64,000 bases of DNA from the NCBI GenBank assembly GCA_002189035.1, contig NEEC01000031.1, forward strand, positions 62,001-126,000, given 5' to 3'. Origin of the DNA: Utricularia gibba. Lineage: Eukaryota; Streptophyta; Magnoliopsida; Lamiales; Lentibulariaceae. Below are positions 23,301-36,486 of the stretch, piece by piece (positions within the stretch are counted from its first letter, which is position 1; each line of letters starts with the position of its first letter). The notes under the pieces are model-generated. The model was not told the DNA's origin. It did not search any database and saw only the letters and a program-made list of their open reading frames with translations. The position numbers and the translations under genes were made by a program.

Positions 23301-26300
23301 AAAGATAGTCAGGGAAGAGATAAGGAGCTCATTAAGAGGCTGGATTCCGACATATACATGTGCTGTGCCGTCAAGGAGTGTTATGATTCTTGCAGAAGCA
23401 TACTCAACTTTTTGGTTCTTGGGGAAGAGGAGAAAAGGTAACCTTACAAATGCATCACAAATAAAATTCATTAATGTTTCTAATTTAGCATTTTCTTTTT
23501 GTTCTATGTTTTTAGTGTTTTGAACGACATATTTTCCACGGTTGATAAGCACGTAATGAACAGCCAACTGTTGAAGGAGTTCAATATGAAGGAACTTCCT
23601 AGACTGTATGGACAATTTGTACAGCTTATAGAATATCTGGTAAGAGCATGCAGTTGTGTTGTAGACACAGCATTGTAGATGCTGCGTGACTAAAAATTTC
23701 ACAATAACGTATACCATGCAGAAAAAGAATGACCAAGATGACAAGGATAATATTGTAATTCTCTTGCTAGACATGTTTGAAGTTGTGACTAGAGACATCA
23801 TGGATGGTATTATTACTGGGTAATGATTTGAGATTTTGCTTTTATTTTTTTATAAGGTTGTGTTACTGAGTTACTTTCTGAATGCTATGTTCACAGTTTT
23901 CAAGAGTCCAGTCATGGAGCTTCTGATGGGATAACACTTGAAAATGAACTAAATCATCAGTACTTTGCCACGCTTAATTTTCCGGTGACTGAAGAAAACG
24001 ATGCTTGGAAAGAGAAGGTAAGTTAAATTACTGCATTTACTGTGATATTATGTTAAGACTAGCTCATTATATGCTTAGATTCCTTCACATGAAATATATA
24101 ATATTTGCTTTTCAGACAGGAATAGTTACCGAGTTGACTTAGTTACAAGCTGCTTCACTATGTATCAGATTAAACGGCTTCTCATGTTGCTGACTGTGAA
24201 GGAGTCAGCCATGGATGTTCCCTCCAATATGGAGGCCAGGAGGCGCATTTCTTTTTTTGCAAATTCGCTCTTTATGGAAATGCCTGCAGCTCCAAGAGTT
24301 AGGAATATGCTTTCCTTCAGGTAAATGTTTTTTTACAGTAGCACTTGAAGGTGTTTTAAGCAAAGCTTACTTCTAGGAAATGTCACCATTGTGAAGCCGT
24401 ATAGACACAAATGAAAAAATGACCATTTTCTGCTTCTTGCAAAACTTACATCCATATAGGCTACGTGAGCTTCTGTGAATAAAATCGTTGCTTCATATTC
24501 TGTCTTCCTTTGAGCATCTTCTGTTTTTTCTTTTTTCGCTCTTGTAGCACTTTGACTCCTTACCATGATGAAGAGGTTCTCTTCTCTATCGATTCACTGG
24601 ATAAGCCAAATGACGATGGCGTTTCCATATTATTTTACTTGCAGAAGATTTTTCCAGGTTTTTTTTTTCTGATGTACTGATTACTTGATTTGATGGCTGT
24701 GATGAAGAGGCTCACTTCTGCATTTGTATTGTACAGACGAATGGAATAACTTCTTGCAAAGGGTTGATTGCCGTGATGAAGATGATTTGAAAGATAAGAT
24801 AGAGAGGGAAGCCACGCCATCTAATCAAGATGGGGCAAAGGGAAGGATAAACCTGGAAGAAGAACTTCGACTATGGGCATCGTATAAAGGACAAACACTA
24901 ACAAAAACAGGCGTGTTTCCTAACTGTTTTGATTTAGTTATATCATTTTCAATCTTTTTATATTGTTTTCATTTCGTCTATGATGAAGTACGAGGCATGA
25001 TGTACTATCGGCAAGCATTGGAACTTCAAGCTTTTCTTGATATGGCAAAGGAGGAGGGTAACCGAAAAATCTCTCTTTTCCTGAATTTTTTAGCCGCTAG
25101 CTACTCTCCTGAGTTAGCATGTGCATAAATGCTCAACACAGAGCTAATGAAAGGGTACAAGACTGCTAAGATGAACAACAATAATCAAGACAAAGGTGAA
25201 GTTTCATTGCTGGAAAAATGTCAAGCTGTGGCAGACATGAAGTACTCGTTCGTAGTATCATGCCAAAAATATGGCATTCACAAAAGATCAGGGGATCATA
25301 GAGCTACAGATATTTTGCGGCTCATGACAAAGTAAAATTGCTTTGTAGCCTTTTTTCAATTCTTGGTGATAACTAGCGAGTTTCACTCCGAGTTTTGCAT
25401 GCATCTCTGCAGATACCCATCAATTCGGGTAGCTTTTGTCGATGAGCTTGAAGAACGAGAAGCTGGTAAAAATGGTAAATCAAATGAGAAATTATATTAT
25501 TCAGTCCTGGTTAAGGCTGCTCCTAAGTCTATGGACTCTTCTGATCCAGATAAGCTTGATGAGGTACATGGTGTCGATTGAGTTCTTCCAAAAAAAAAAA
25601 AAAAAAGCAATGCAAGGACCATTCGTCCATGATATATTTTGAATCTCAGTTAAATCCTGCTAAAGAGTTGTTATGCAATATTTTTTTATTGTCATACAAT
25701 TTTTTTGTCCAAGGTTATTTATAAGATAAAACTACCCGGGAATCCTATATTGGGTGAAGGAAAACCAGAGAACCAAAACCATGCAATAATCTTTACCCGT
25801 GGTGAAGGGTTGCAAACAATTGATATGAATCAGGTATCACTTGTGGGATAGTCTAAGGTTTTGGTAAGGGAATTTTGTTTTGAAGATAATGAAAATGGTA
25901 TTTGTAGGATAACTATATGGAAGAAGCATTTAAAATGAGAAATCTTTTGCAAGAATTTCTCAAGCCACATGGTGTCAGGAAACCGACCATTCTTGGACTA
26001 AGAGAGCACATATTTACTGGCAGGTATGGCCATTTAAAGGCTTGAAAAGTGGCATGACTTGAGGTTGTTAGAACGCATGATTGTTGATCTGTGAGGATTG
26101 TTTTGCAGTGTTTCGTCTCTCGCCTGGTTCATGTCTATGCAAGAACATAGCTTTGTGACCATTGGTCAGAGGTTGCTGGCCTATCCACTGAAGTAAGCAC
26201 TGCTGGGAAGGCTTTCGATCGAAGCTTGAAAGAAACTAGTTGATTCACACTTTTCTTCAATCTACAGGGTTCGTTTCCATTACGGGCATCCAGATGTATT

Positions 26301-28282
26301 TGATCGATTATTTCACTTAACAAGAGGTGGTGTCAGCAAGGCTTCTAAAATCATCAACTTAAGCGAGGATATCTTTGCAGGTATTGCACTTTTATGTTGG
26401 CTACTTTATAACTTCGGTTCTAACTTAACATTTTTGTTTTCGCCTGTGAAGGTTTCAATTCCACTCTTCGTGGTGGTAATGTCACTCATCATGAATACAT
26501 TCAAGTTGGTAAAGGAAGAGATGTGGGGCTCAATCAAATTGCAATGTTTGAAGCAAAGATAGCATGTGGCAATGGAGAGCAGGCTGTGAGCCGTGATATT
26601 TATCGTCTCGGCCATCGCTTTGACTTCTTCCGTATGCTGTCCTGTTATTTCACAACAGTGGGATTCTATTTTAGCACCATGGTAAATAATAGATGTATCC
26701 ATGTGATTTCCATCAACCAGGGGAGTATTCTTCGCATTGCCAGCTTATTCCTGTGTTTTCTTTGCAGCTCACAGTTATCATTGTATTTGTATTCCTCTAT
26801 GGCCGTCTGTATCTTGTGCTAAGTGGCCTCGAACAGGCGTTGAGCAGCAATCCTGCCATTCGAGACAACAAACCTCTTCAAGTTGCTCTTGCATCTCAAT
26901 CTTTTGTGCAGATTGGTCTGTTAATGGCATTGCCCATGATGATGGAGATTGCCCTTGAGAATGGCTTCCGCACTGCTATTACAGATTTTGTTCTGATGCA
27001 GCTACAACTTGCTGCTGTGTTTTTCACATTTTCTCTTGGTACAAGGACCCATTACTTCGGCCGAACCTTGCTTCATGGTGGTGCACGATACCGAGGCACT
27101 GGTCGAGGATTCGTTGTCTTCCATGCCAAGTTTGCTGACAACTACCGAATGTATTCAAGGAGCCATTTTGTCAAGGGACTTGAATTGATGATTTTGCTCA
27201 TAGTTTACCATCTATTTGGCCAAGCATACAGAGGAGTTGTTGCTTATATCTTCATCACTGTGTCAATATGGTTCTTGGTGGGCACTTGGCTTTTCGCTCC
27301 CTTTTTGTTCAATCCCTCAGGATTTGAATGGCAGAAAATTCTAGACGACTGGACAGATTGGAACAAATGGATGAAAAATCGTGGAGGCATTGGTGTAGCT
27401 CCTGACAAGAGCTGGGAGTCCTGGTGGGAGAAAGAAAACGAGCATCTGCTTTATTCCGGTACCCGAGGCATCATCTTCGAGATTCTGTTGTCCCTTCGCT
27501 TTTTCATTTATCAGTATGGGTTGGTTTATCACCTCAGCTTCATCAACGGATCGAGGGACTTCTTGGTACGATTCCAGAACTCCATCTATCCTCAATGCTT
27601 TGTTTGTTTGAGCCACGAATCAGAGAGGCTTTTGAACTTACATGGTGCAGGTATACGGCATATCCTTGTTGGTGATCTTACTGATACTCGTAATCTTGAA
27701 GGTAAGATTCTTCCATTCCACTTGCTCTTTGCATTACACCATTTTAAAGACGAGTTCTTCCTGCAGTTGGGATCATATGGTAGAAAGCGACTCAGTGCCA
27801 ATTTTCAGTTGATGTTCCGACTCTTCGAGGGCTTCACCTTTCTAGCATTCATCGCGTTGGTGATCGTCCTTCTTGTCCTGGCTCACATGACCCTTCGGGA
27901 TGTTGTAGTCTGCATTCTTGCCACGATGCCAACAGGGTGGGGGTTGCTTCTGGTAAGTGGCTCTCTGTGCACTCCAGATGCCTCCTTGTTGCTGCCTCCA
28001 TGTTTACCAGCTTCTGGTTCATCTCTGGTGCAGATTGCTCAGGCCTTGAAGCCTCTGCTGATCCGGACACCAATATGGGATCTGGTAAAGACACTCGCAC
28101 GCGGCTACGAGTACATGATCGGGCTGTTTCTGTTCACTCCGGTGGCGTTCCTGGCATGGTTCCCCTTCGTGTCAGAGTTCCAAACGAGGATGCTGTTCAA
28201 CCAGGCGTTCAGTCGGGGCTTGCAGATCTCTCGTATTCTGGGGGGCCCGAAGAAGGACCGATCATCGAACCACAAGGAGTGA
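17308..28282 (+). CDS. Callose synthase (CalS1-4 clade, 1,3-beta-glucan synthase)
   Basis: Plasma-membrane enzyme that makes callose from UDP-glucose at cell plates, plasmodesmata and wounds. I traced 42 exons from ATG 17308 to TGA 28282; their sum is 5856 nt, 1951 aa, with every phase consistent. First exon 17308-17494; others include 21216-21550, 24737-24910, 26452-26681 and the large 26768-27565; last 28034-28282. The N terminus has [20 protein letters not shown] (Vta1-like region), then FKS1-like [19 protein letters not shown], a first membrane cluster ([16 protein letters not shown] onward), the large cytosolic glucan synthase domain ([66 protein letters not shown]) and a C-terminal membrane cluster ending [17 protein letters not shown]. 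Introns after exons 7 and 30 start with GC (AAG|GCAATC, CAG|GCGTGT). The exact paralogue within CalS1-4 is not assignable by eye. Confidence 0.96.
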
Positions 28283-28816
28283 TGAGTAGGCCATCGGCGG
28301 ACTTGTCGTCTGGCCATGAATTCCTCTCAACGAAACAAAAGGGAAGTATGATTCTGAAATATGGTAATAAAGTGGGGCACTCTCGTGCATGTGTGGTGTC
28401 ATTTGTCATTCCCTTTTCATTGCAATGATTGATGTTTCTTCATTTGTCTCCCGGATGGTTTTTGTACAAAGTTCACAAAGGTCCGGTCGACCGGAAAAAG
28501 CTTCAGATGATATAATGCCGGTCTGGTATATGATTTCGAAGCTGGTTCGGATTATGTCGGTCAAACCCTACTTTTGTGGATATCATCATCACCATTATCA
28601 TCAAAACCCCAACTTCCTGAAATTTATTGAACCCGCAGACCGGAGAATTAGGAAATCTGATTCAATTCGCTGTATTTACTCCTCGTCCTGCTTGTTGTCG
28701 TCTCTCACGTCTGTTTCTCCTCTCTCTCACTTCTTTAAAAACCGCAATCACGACACCACCAACAACATAACCCACAAACGAACGAATCCCCTGTTTCTGT
28801 TTCTCCGCCGCCATTG
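28283..28816. other. Spacer, callose synthase to HD-Zip II
   Basis: Contains the callose synthase 3' UTR and the HD-Zip promoter and leader. The leader near 28670-28800 is pyrimidine-rich (CTCTCTC, TTTCTCC), as is common in plant 5' UTRs. No clear TATA box. Confidence 0.5.
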
Positions 28817-29868
28817 ATGGAGCTTGACTTGTCCTTGGGCGGAGACTCTGCCAGATTCCATGTGGGTTCTCAGCCGAACAAACCCATTACCCAGAAAAGC
28901 CCCGGCTTCGATCTGCGCATGATGGATTTGGGTCTTCGTTTTAACCGCCACCGCAAATCCGTCGTTGATGACGATGATCCCACCTCGGAGGAAGACAGTC
29001 AGGCTCCGACGCTGCAGTTGGGCCTTCTCCCTCGCCGGGGTTCTCCACGTTCTGAAAATGGTGAGTGAATCAAATCTCTGGCCGCAGTTTTATGTTGTGT
29101 GTTGTTTAGAAAGGGCGGGTTCGTTTGAAGGGAGTTCGGAAAACGTGTCGTCGGGGAATACAACACCGGCGGCAGCGGTAGTGACGGAGGACGCATCGTC
29201 AGGAAATAGGCTGAGCGGCGCCACCGCGGTGGAGGGTGAAAAAGTGACCGACGATGAGGAGAACGCGAACACTAGAAAGAAACTCCGGCTATCTAAAGAA
29301 CAGTCTGCGTTTCTAGAAGAAAGCTTCAAAGAACACAACACCCTGAATCCAGTAAGTTCCTGTAAATCCATTCCCCAACCATTTTTTTAAAAAAACTCAA
29401 GTCCATTTCTGGCTTTTGATTCAACAGAAGCAGAAACTCGCGCTCGCTAAACACCTGAATCTTAGACCACGACAAGTCGAAGTTTGGTTCCAGAACAGAA
29501 GAGCAAGGTGAAAAAACGTTAAACAAAAATAGTTGATACCCAATTCCAATCCAATGGCTTGACAAATTGGAGTTCTCAGGACGAAGCTGAGGCAGACGGA
29601 GGTGGACTGCGAGTATCTGAAGCGGTGCTGCGACGCGTTGACTGCAGAAAACCGGCGACTTCAGAAAGAGGTCCAGGAGCTGAGAGCCTTAAAAAGCGCG
29701 GCCCCATTATACATGCAGGTCCCAGCGACGACTCTGACGATGTGCCCCTCCTGCGAGCGTGTGGCGCCGTCTTCCTCCCCGGCAGCCGGGGCGAAGGAGG
29801 GGGATTCGAGGCCGAGATTCCCTCCGGCAGCGTCGACGAGTAATCAGGAGGCTGCCGCTACCGGATGA
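28817..29868 (+). CDS. HD-Zip class II transcription factor
   Basis: Homeodomain-leucine zipper protein, 284 aa, from four exons: 28817-29060, 29110-29351, 29428-29507 and 29580-29868. An N-terminal LDLSL (residues 3-7) is an EAR-type LxLxL repression motif. The homeodomain runs about 136-193 ([20 protein letters not shown] ... [18 protein letters not shown]). The zipper is about 196-226 and the class II hallmark CPSCE is at 244-248. These features mark a nuclear repressor of the HAT/ATHB2 group; the overall layout is nearest HAT14-like members. Class II genes often respond to shade and auxin, but nothing in the sequence shows that here. Confidence 0.94.
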
Positions 29869-29872
29869 TGAA

Positions 29873-29893
29873 GCGAGCGAGCGAGCGAGCGAA
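29873..29893. repeat. (GCGA)5 microsatellite in the HD-Zip 3' UTR
   Basis: Tetranucleotide GCGA run starting a few bases after the HD-Zip stop codon. Confidence 0.85.
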
Positions 29894-31286
29894 CGCGATA
29901 ATGATGCGATATTGTGTTGCGGTGGCGGAGATAATCAGAATATTTTTCAGATGTCTCCCGCTGTGGTCCTGCCTGCGAACAACACTAACTGTAAATCATT
30001 TTGCTGTTCCCGTTTTTTTCCCCCCTAAAACCTAAACCACAGAAACAAGAAGGAATGGAATTAGCCAAGGAACTGGCTGCCAAGTCATCGTCTTCATTTT
30101 CCGGCCAAGAGGTTGAGCTGAGCTGAGCTTGTTATGGGTAATTCCAGAGCAGTTGGTGTTGAACCTTAATAAGGAAAAAAAGGGGGCGAGACACATGACG
30201 TCAACGGCAGCCCATGCTACTAGTGCTCCTCCTCCCTCCCTCCATTCATAGCCTTTTTGGGCTTTCAAACCGCAATTAATTCAGATAATCATTTTCATTG
30301 ACGGGGGAATTCCCCTCCCTTTGGACATCAATTGGAATTGGGGGTGCCCGTACGACTTACCAGCAATAATTACATCAATGATTAAAAGCAACAACAATAA
30401 TAATGATGATAAGTAATGATGGATGAGGAGGGGGTTTGATAGATGGAAAGTGAAATTATGGAGGGGGCCGGGGGTCTGTGGGAAAAGGCAAAAGGGAGGG
30501 GAGGGAGGGTTGGGTCGCCAGGCCAGGCCATTAAATGCAAAATACGGGGAAGGTATTGGTGTTAATTATTTATGAGGTGAGGTGAGGAGAGTTGCTGGGC
30601 GGGTTGCCCGAATTGTCTGTCAGCCCGCTTCATCACTTATCTGCTGCTATACGCATTCACTTATTGCTTGCTGCATTTCACCCTCTCCACGTGACCCACC
30701 CACCGCCCCCTCCCCCCCGTGATGCCTAGGGCTCCTTCCTTTTTCTCCTCTGTGGGCCCCCCTTCAAACCTCACACCCTCGTTTATTTTTATTTTTTTTT
30801 CAGAAGAAAATGCATGCGGACCCGAGACACTTCCCCCAAAAGCGCCATCGTTGGGGGCGGAAGCCCATGGCCTAGGCCCAACGGCCCACAATGGCCGCCA
30901 GACGCTGTACGGAACGAATGAGAGGGGGCCCGGGCAACTGACCTCCCATCCTAAAATGAAGATTTTCCTTGACGCTGAAGCAAGCACAAAAACTTCTTTG
31001 GCGACTTGCTATATTGCCTAACGTTGGGGAGCTTCTGCTGCTGCTTCAGCTTCACCCTGAAATAATACAACAAATGCCTATATCAGATCAGACATCTTTT
31101 TCTCAACGAACAGCTCCCATGTGTCCACTTCCAGTCACTTTTGGGTCAAGAGGAATGAGCTGTCTTACTCTCCGTCCATCGGTTTTGAATTTACAAAGCC
31201 CCGGTCCTCATCTGTCAAGACAATCCTATCCAACACAGCAGTCCCTACCGAGCACGACGAGATTATGGAGGGTGAAAGCTGGCTGA
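29894..31286. other. Convergent spacer, HD-Zip II to EMSY-like
   Basis: Unusually G-rich on the + strand around 30430-30620 (GGAGGGGGCC, GGGAGGGGAGGGAGGG) and C-rich around 30700-30720. The four closely spaced G-runs near 30490-30510 could form a G-quadruplex. No coding sequence that I can support. Confidence 0.5.
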
Positions 31287-33801
31287 CTACCTACCACTTT
31301 CACCATCGTATAAACCTCCCAGCCTCGCAATGGCTTCGGTTAGAGCTTGCTCATGGTCCTGATTTTCCAAAAGTTTCAAGTGTTGGAGTTACTGATTGCC
31401 CAGAAAATGAAATCATAGTCTCTAAGAACATGAAAGGTATCTAAAAGATGGTCTGACCTTCAGCACTAACTTGGCTTCCTCTATCTCAACGGGATCGGGA
31501 TGTCTAGCACTAAATAATCTCTCGATCTGCCAGCCAACGATGATGCACTTCAACCCAGGTTCTGCATATCTCCGTATATATGTTAACCAGCGCATACCTC
31601 ATTTATTAGTGTGTCAGTGTGAAGCAATTGGATGTCATCAGGTCCCCTCTTTCCAATGCCGTTCTCTGGTGGTAGGCCCTTTCTTGAATGAGGTTTAGCC
31701 AATCCTCTGCCCCGTCCAGCCCCCGGAGCATTACTTCGACCGAGAGTTCTATTCTTGCTGAGTCCAGATCCGCCATAACCTCCACGATGGGAAATTCCAG
31801 GGTCTTCACCTTCCCATTGTAGGTCTCCGGGAGAAATCTGCAAGGCATTAGCGAAGCATAAGAGTATTTCAGAATATTTTTATGAAACCAGAGGTATATA
31901 GGAAATACCACCAGCATATTAAAGGAATCAAATAGATGGTTGAGTACACACTATGTGATCATTGATTGTTATTAGCATAAAACTTGCACTTCAAAATAAT
32001 CATGGAAGTATATTTACCTCTGAAAGATTGACCCATTCCCAAGTTTCATTAGCAGTACCCATATCATAAACAAGAAAATGGCGACCCTGGAGAAAGTAAA
32101 CAGCCAAATCAAGAACAAGTTATCACACAGGCCATGTGAGATAAGTTACATTCAACCTCCACAGGATTATAATCCATAATCACAGCTTCATAAAAATTAT
32201 TATCATCAGGCCACCTGGTCCGCACTTTCCGACCAATAAGAGAATCAGATTGAGCTCCTTCAACAGCTTCCATTGCATGATCTCCAGCAGCAATACGATG
32301 TCCAAGTTGGCCTCTTCCAGATGAACTAAAGGGATACTGCATTTTCACCCCGGGCGCCCCTACAGGCATCTGCACAAGAATGAACAGATACACAAAATAA
32401 TGATCAGTAGGTGACCAAAACATTGAACTTGTGTACAACAAGTCACACTCACAGATTTTTTCCTTCTACCATTAGCTCCCATCAAGGGTCCACGCTTTCC
32501 AGGGATGAAGATGGCATATTTACTGGAGCCATAGGCTCAGGAGGGTAAGAAGGCGAAGGAGCATGAAAGGATTGAGAAGGTGGAGGCAATGCTTTCTTCT
32601 GTTTCTTACGAGAAGTTGAGATAGAGGGGCTCGGTACAGGTTCTTGGGCAGTTTTACCTACTTGACCAACACCATATAATCCATGTTGAAGTCCAAAAGA
32701 TTGTCTCCACTCCCTGGTACGGGTTTTAGTTTTTTTTTTTTTTTTTTCAACCAAGGGGAACGGAGAAGAATCATTTTAGTACTTTTTAAGATAAAACGGA
32801 CAGAATTGGTAATCAATGCTGGGTCTACGCACACAACCTTATGCTTTGAATTGTTTCATCAGCATTAACCCTACTCAGAAGTTCCCTGTGTTCTTCATTT
32901 GATAATCTCAACTCCCTTCTAAGCTCAGTTATCAAATCTTCTTTCTCCTGAAGACAACACATTTCATTGTTGATGATCATGACAAGAAAAATTATTCATA
33001 CTCTCATTGCATAAGAAGTACCCAAGAAATAGCATCGGCTTGAACTTTAAAGGCTCTTAAAACGGAACTGTAAGCCTCTTGCTCAAGTTGATGAATTCTG
33101 GCCTCTATATCAGTTTCCTCATGCATTCTGACATATGTCATTGAGCCCATTGCTGCAGACTTTCCATTACCAGAAATCCGGCCTGCTCTCGACATTTTGT
33201 TCTGATGTGGTGGGGGCAAATCATCATCAGTTCCTGAAAGGCATTAAAAGGAAAAACAGGAGATTACGCAATTAAATTCACGAAGCTAGCCCAAGCAAAG
33301 AAATCCACTGCACGGGATTCAAAAATGTCACACGATTTGCAATGTTAATAGAACAACGTCAAGTCAGTCCCTTGCATATCGCCAACAGGCATAGTCAACC
33401 TATTATGTAGCTGAAGTCGCTATGAACTCTCAGCATTCTCATCTTTCAAAACAACTGCATTTTTCTAAGCACAAATGCCAAAAACGCAGTCAAAGCACCT
33501 ATCCGTAAATAATGTTTTGATCGTCAAACTAGTAACTGCAGAAATCACTCAAAAAAACAAATAAAAAATGTAAATAAAAAAGTTAAGTTACAGGAAAGGA
33601 AGTTAATCACAGTGGCATTCAAAAGATTTGCCGTCAACGCCATTACGATCAGGACCCATATAACTTCACAAACCCTACCGCCAATACTGCCCTATAATCC
33701 AAATGCTAAACGCGAAACAAACAATATAAACCAAATCTTCCAAAACTATGAAATCATAAAACGAATTACATACCGCTGCTATCGTGTTGCCGGAAATCCA
33801 T
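31287..33801 (-). CDS. EML: EMSY-like (EML) protein, ENT and Agenet/Tudor domains
   Basis: Plant EMSY-like nuclear protein, a chromatin reader family implicated in histone-mark recognition and immunity. Nine exons on the complement: 33774-33801, 33022-33233, 32838-32947, 32453-32713, 32157-32369, 32018-32086, 31598-31837, 31458-31526 and 31287-31358; about 424 aa. It starts [20 protein letters not shown]. The ENT domain ([36 protein letters not shown]) is followed by a linker, then the Agenet/Tudor-like domain ([41 protein letters not shown]), and a C-terminal helix ([20 protein letters not shown]). Exon 4 is one base short: the GGG at 32512-32514 (CCC in the gene) needs one more base so that MPSS and [17 protein letters not shown] share a frame. 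This is probably a sequence error. Confidence 0.9.
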
Positions 33802-34355
33802 AACCAGCTTGTGCAAACCGATTCAGAAACACGGTAGCTATGAAACTCAGCCAGAATAACTTGTAGATTATGCGATTACGCCGGAAGCCCGATCGAAAAG
33901 GCAAAAATATCAGGCAGCACCAAACGAACAGGCCACTTGATCGGCAACGCCAACTTAGATTTCCGCAATTTCCACAGCAAGAGTGGTGACACCGGACGTC
34001 AACAAGTTTATTCAGTTCCGTTAAATGTTTGGCCTGAACTCCGCCGTTGATTCACTAGCGCGGGTACGTTGTTTTGTCGAGTGTTTTCAAACCCGGTTTT
34101 TAGATGAATCCCGAAATTGTATAAATCATATATTTAATTGTAATTAAATATTCATTTCTGTAAATATATCTATTTTTTTAGAATATAAATTTGATATATA
34201 TATTTTTTATTAAACGAGTTACACCACCATAGCACATGCGCGCTATCCACGGACTGAACTCGAACTCGAAGCACCGACATTTCACCAACCTCGCCAGCTT
34301 CTTGGTATCTCATCTTCTTTTACTACTTTTTCTCCTTGGTTGCATGCCCCTCCAT
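33802..34355. other. EMSY-like promoter region and spacer
   Basis: Upstream region of the EMSY-like gene (to the left) and 3' side of small ORF A. AT-rich from 34090 to 34220. No gene seen. Confidence 0.5.
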
Positions 34356-34523
34356 TCACAACTGCGGCTGTCTTGCAGCGATCGGGAAGCTGGGGACGAC
34401 GATCTTGGAACGCGGTTCTCCTCCGCCTAAGCTCTTGGGCTTAAAATTCTTCAGAGAAGCATCGGATACGTGAGAAGACGAGAAGCAGCAGAGGAAAGAC
34501 AGCAGGCTTGAAACGCAAGACAT
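34356..34523 (-). CDS. Small-ORF family member A (55 aa, unknown)
   Basis: I do not recognise this family. The 55-residue ORF starts MSCVSSLLSFLCCFSSS, a short hydrophobic Cys/Ser-rich N terminus, and ends SKIVVPSFPIAARQPQL. Three more copies within 3 kb share both ends: M-x3-SS-x2-(S/T)-x2-C near the start and an I-x-V-x2-FP block before the stop. A TATA-like TATATATA on the complement lies only about 36 nt upstream (34558-34566), so the 5' UTR would be very short. The N terminus could be a membrane anchor or weak signal peptide, and the C-terminal block resembles the conserved end of a small peptide precursor; both ideas are inference. Evidence that it is a gene comes from conservation between copies. 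Confidence 0.5.
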   Translation of the reverse strand: MSCVSSLLSFLCCFSSSHVSDASLKNFKPKSLGGGEPRSKIVVPSFPIAARQPQL

Positions 34524-35821
34524 TTTACTGGCGAGTAGGGGCTCACCCAGGAGATGAGTATATATAGCAGACAGAGCATGAGACCCGAAGTTACTGGATT
34601 GGAGATTAAGTAAAGAAATGTGGGTGGATGGTTGACCTCTTGAAACAAAGTTATCTGGATTTTCTCATGCCTACTGAAGTGAGCTTGATAGTTCTGACTC
34701 AAGCAGGAAGATCTGGTGCACGCGTTGCGGGAGAAAAACAGTTGCGAAGGAACATGCTTTAGACCAGGGGATTAACTTAACTTAATCTCGTTGGATGAGT
34801 AAGCGTGATTACTAAGAAACCAGTAGCATTCAACGCTACTCTATAGAGGCACAAGACTTTCGTCATCCATCCAATCACATTGCGTTGCTTGCTCTCCAAG
34901 ACCAGTAAGTAATAACACGTTATGATTTTTACTTAGGCAATCAGATCAGAAAAATTCTGTGATTTCGTGGCCTCGAAGCAGAGGATTACCTCCATATTAT
35001 AAGCGTGTGTGTGTATATAGTCGAATTAGGGTTATATTCGAGGGGTTTCAATTAATGCATTTATTTGTTGTCATTTCAGTCAACCCCAATAATCACTCCA
35101 CAATCTTTCTAAAAATCGGATAATTCAATTAACCTGAAACCTAATCGATTTAATTCAGTTCGATTAAAATTATCAATTTACACACTTATTCGATTATTGA
35201 TTCGATTCAATTAACCCTAATACTCACTCGTAATCCTCACTCATTAGATAATGATAATAAATAACAATATCGGATGGTATTATGTATGGAAAGTTGTTTC
35301 ATCCATAAAATTCTTTTGTATTTAAAAAAATAAAATAAGTGGATATATCTAGTTATAAAATCAATTAAATATCACTTGATAATAATTTTCTATGAACATT
35401 TTTTTTAAAATTAAACCTTAAAAATAATTGAGTATCTAGTTATATTTGGGGTTTTAATGAACCCTGAATTCATAATACTGGATAAGTATTCCCAAAAACA
35501 GAAATCGAATAAAAAACGTCCACGGCGGCGCTGTTGACCATGGTGGCGGACTCTGCAGTCACCCAGTTCAACTCTCTAGATTCAATACTTCAAGTGGCTG
35601 TATTTTTTTAACAATTTAATACTGTTTTTATCTTATACAAATCGGTATTACAAAGAACTTTATTTTATCGAGAAAAGCACTGAAAGAGCCCACAGGATCA
35701 CATTGAGCCTTCAAAGACATCCATGCCCCTGCAAACGGGGCTACTAACTTCACTTCCGCTATCTATCCCTCTCCCTGTACAGACAGATAGACAGACTTCT
35801 GCATCCCTCTGGGGCTGGGCT
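34524..35821. other. Intergenic, small ORFs A to B
   Basis: AT-rich. A short (GT)n stretch lies at about 35007-35014, and 35700-35821 is pyrimidine-rich and related to 37010-37060 (downstream of copy D). No other coding signal. Confidence 0.5.
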
Positions 35822-36001
35822 CTACAGTAGCGGCAGCTGCGTGCTCACCGGAAAATGCGGAACGACGATCTCCGAGCGCGGTGTCTTCTCTCCTTTCCCC
35901 CTGCTGGTGTGTTTACTGTCCGAGGAAGGGACGCCGTCGCAGACGCGGCGGGGAGCCGAGGGGAGGCAGAAAAGGGTGAGCAAACTTGAGAAAAGAGGCA
36001 T
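35822..36001 (-). CDS. Small-ORF family member B (59 aa, unknown)
   Basis: Second copy of the unknown small-ORF family, 59 aa. It starts MPLFSSLLTLFCLPSAP, has a basic/Ser-rich middle, and ends SEIVVPHFPVSTQLPLL. It aligns over its whole length with copies A, C and D. A CATAAATA element sits about 90 nt upstream (36089-36096, complement). A block further upstream (36121-36171) is repeated nearly base for base upstream of copy D, showing that B and D arose by duplication including promoter. Function unknown. Confidence 0.55.
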   Translation of the reverse strand: MPLFSSLLTLFCLPSAPRRVCDGVPSSDSKHTSRGKGEKTPRSEIVVPHFPVSTQLPLL

Positions 36002-36432
36002 GGCGGCGAGTCTCGATCCTGGATGGAATATGTCTGCGGCTTACAGCTTACGTTGTGGAGTGTGTTGGTATGTTGGGAACTTGGCAGCGTATTTATGGAG
36101 GAGGAGTGGGATGCAAATAGCTCTGAAGTCAGTGGGCTTGGGGAGCAAGGAATGGGAATTGACCATTCCACACATCTTTAGTAACTTTGCGTGCACTAAT
36201 TGTCATTAGTGTGGGGACTAAATTTGAAAATGTAGGTTTTACGGGCCCTTACCTTTTTATTATTTATATTTCGTTTGAGCCCCTCTATTTTTCTCTTTTT
36301 GCACTCATTTGCATACACAGAAAAAAAGTCAAAAGTACCCCCAATACACGAGAGAGACATAAAGCCCTGGTCTGAGCGTGCTCTCCAAGACCGGGTGGCA
36401 TTTCTTGCATTCTCCACGTGTGTTTTTCTCAT

Positions 36433-36440
36433 TATAAAAG
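36433..36440 (+). promoter_or_regulatory. TATA box of small ORF C
   Basis: TATAAAAG, 46 nt before the ATG at 36487. Confidence 0.6.
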
Positions 36441-36486
36441 GGGGAGTACCTCAGCAGCCTTCTCCACAACACTGACACTAGCAAAA